In this document: positions 23,642-23,966 of the stretch, piece after piece
How the letters are laid out: every line of letters begins with the position of its first letter
Numbering within the stretch: the stretch's first letter is position 1
Assembly (NCBI GenBank): GCA_043804035.1
Contig: JAZDJJ010000119.1
Coordinates: 1-23,966 of the forward strand
DNA length: 23,966 bases
Reading direction: 5' to 3'
Source: JAZDJJ01 sp043804035
Lineage (GTDB): Bacteria > Bacteroidota > Bacteroidia > Palsa-948
Program-made: the position numbers and the translations under genes
Notes under the pieces: generated by a model
What the model was told of the DNA's origin: nothing
Seen by the model: only the letters and a program-made list of their open reading frames with translations
Databases searched by the model: none

Positions 23642-23694
23642 ACAAACACAATTTTCCGATTAGACAAACCTACATAAAATTTTCAATTACACAC

Positions 23695-23718
23695 CTGTCT
23701 GCGTGCCCGCACAGGCAG
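23695..23718. repeat. GC-rich imperfect palindrome upstream of ftsX
   Basis: CTGTCT-GC-GTGC pairs with GCAC-AGGCAG across a two-base CC loop, with a GC bulge and one G:U pair. The surrounding DNA is AT-rich. The CTGTCTGCGTGCCCGCACAG pattern resembles dispersed intergenic palindromes I recall from Bacteroidetes. The 210-bp gap from ftsX to the next gene holds this and the terminator below. Confidence 0.55.
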
Positions 23719-23784
23719 ATAAACGGGCTCAAAATCAAAATGGACTTCCATATTTGCAAACAACTTTCCTTTAAAGTATATCCT

Positions 23785-23826
23785 AAAAAATAATAAACGC
23801 AGAAGCATTTACTCCTGCGTTTATTA
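23785..23826 (-). terminator. Rho-independent terminator of the right-edge gene
   Basis: TAATAAACGCAG (23791–23802) and CTGCGTTTATTA (23815–23826) form a perfect 12-bp stem with a 12-base loop. On the minus strand it is followed by TTTTTTAGG. It begins 26 bases past the stop of the partial gene at 23852. Confidence 0.8.
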
Positions 23827-23851
23827 CTAAAACATTTCTAAAAAAATATTC

Positions 23852-23966
23852 TCATCGTAGCAATTCCACAAAATACTTAATGGTTGTTTTGTCTTTTTCA
23901 TTATTACCCAAAGTTGCATAATAATAATATGTGCCTATTACTGCCGGTTTTTTATTTTTAGTGATA
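23852..23966 (-). CDS. C-terminal end of a probable T9SS-sorted/gliding-motility-type protein (partial)
   Basis: The minus-strand frame entering from the right edge encodes 37 residues and a TGA at 23852–23854. The sequence contains KPAVIGTYYYYATLGN and ends YFVELLR. This matches the close of gliding-motility-associated C-terminal domains (CHU_C, type B T9SS sorting), which typically read GTYYYxxxLxxG … YVxLLR and direct secretion across the outer membrane. Everything else of the protein lies outside the window. A terminator hairpin follows directly, supporting a real gene end. Confidence 0.7.
   Translation of the reverse strand, partial: ITKNKKPAVIGTYYYYATLGNNEKDKTTIKYFVELLR

Overview
The window looks like a piece of a Bacteroidota (Bacteroidetes) genome, probably an environmental lineage with a type IX secretion system. 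The evidence is the strong AT bias, the long IspG of the Bacteroidetes/Chlorobi type, the ftsX–DUF3098–uppP–truB block, PKD lipoproteins, many small outer-membrane beta-barrels, TAnnTTTG-like promoter elements, and the last residues of a probable CHU_C/gliding-motility-type C-terminal domain at the right edge. No rRNA, tRNA or CRISPR array was recognised.

Layout. 1–1150: start of a probable transposase running off the left edge, then a lipoprotein with a barrel-like body. 1232–3889 (minus): ispG (MEP isoprenoid pathway) followed by a barrel protein whose signal peptide is written in four perfect 7-bp repeats. 4029–5989: an ECF sigma factor overlapped by a membrane protein that looks like an anti-sigma module joined to an outer-membrane barrel. 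6079–7296: a palindromic repeat that supplies the start codon of a two-PKD lipoprotein. 7350–10876: kdsB (minus), then DUF1571/LysM protein, dprA and rsmG (plus). 18947–23641: queA and ispD (plus), converging on truB, uppP, DUF3098 and ftsX (minus).

The accessory region is 10877–18946. It holds a compact RiPP (ribosomally made, modified peptide) locus on the minus strand: a 56-residue precursor too short for ordinary ORF calling (17887–18057), with a double-glycine leader and a short core containing Cys-Tyr-Cys and Gly/Ala/Lys repeats; a terminator-like hairpin; a radical SAM/SPASM maturase; a large outer-membrane receptor-like protein; a C39 peptidase-containing ABC exporter; and a very short HlyD-type adaptor. 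The implied flow is: precursor made, modified on Cys or neighbouring residues by the radical SAM enzyme, leader cut after Gly-Gly by the C39 domain during export, with adaptor and outer-membrane protein completing passage or recognition. A divergent XRE regulator gene faces the precursor.

Two lesions stand out. The exporter is split by a one-base shift at an A8 run, which separates the catalytic Cys/His from the catalytic Asp of the peptidase. The regulator has an in-frame TGA at codon 18. The locus may be decaying, or the sequence may have errors, or the A8 run may be a slippage site. It is bracketed by near-identical intergenic repeats (10930–11060 and 18806–18891) between the housekeeping genes rsmG and queA, suggesting an inserted cassette. 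A second theme is a family of 7-bp tandem arrays near gene starts (217, 1881, 8202, 18180).
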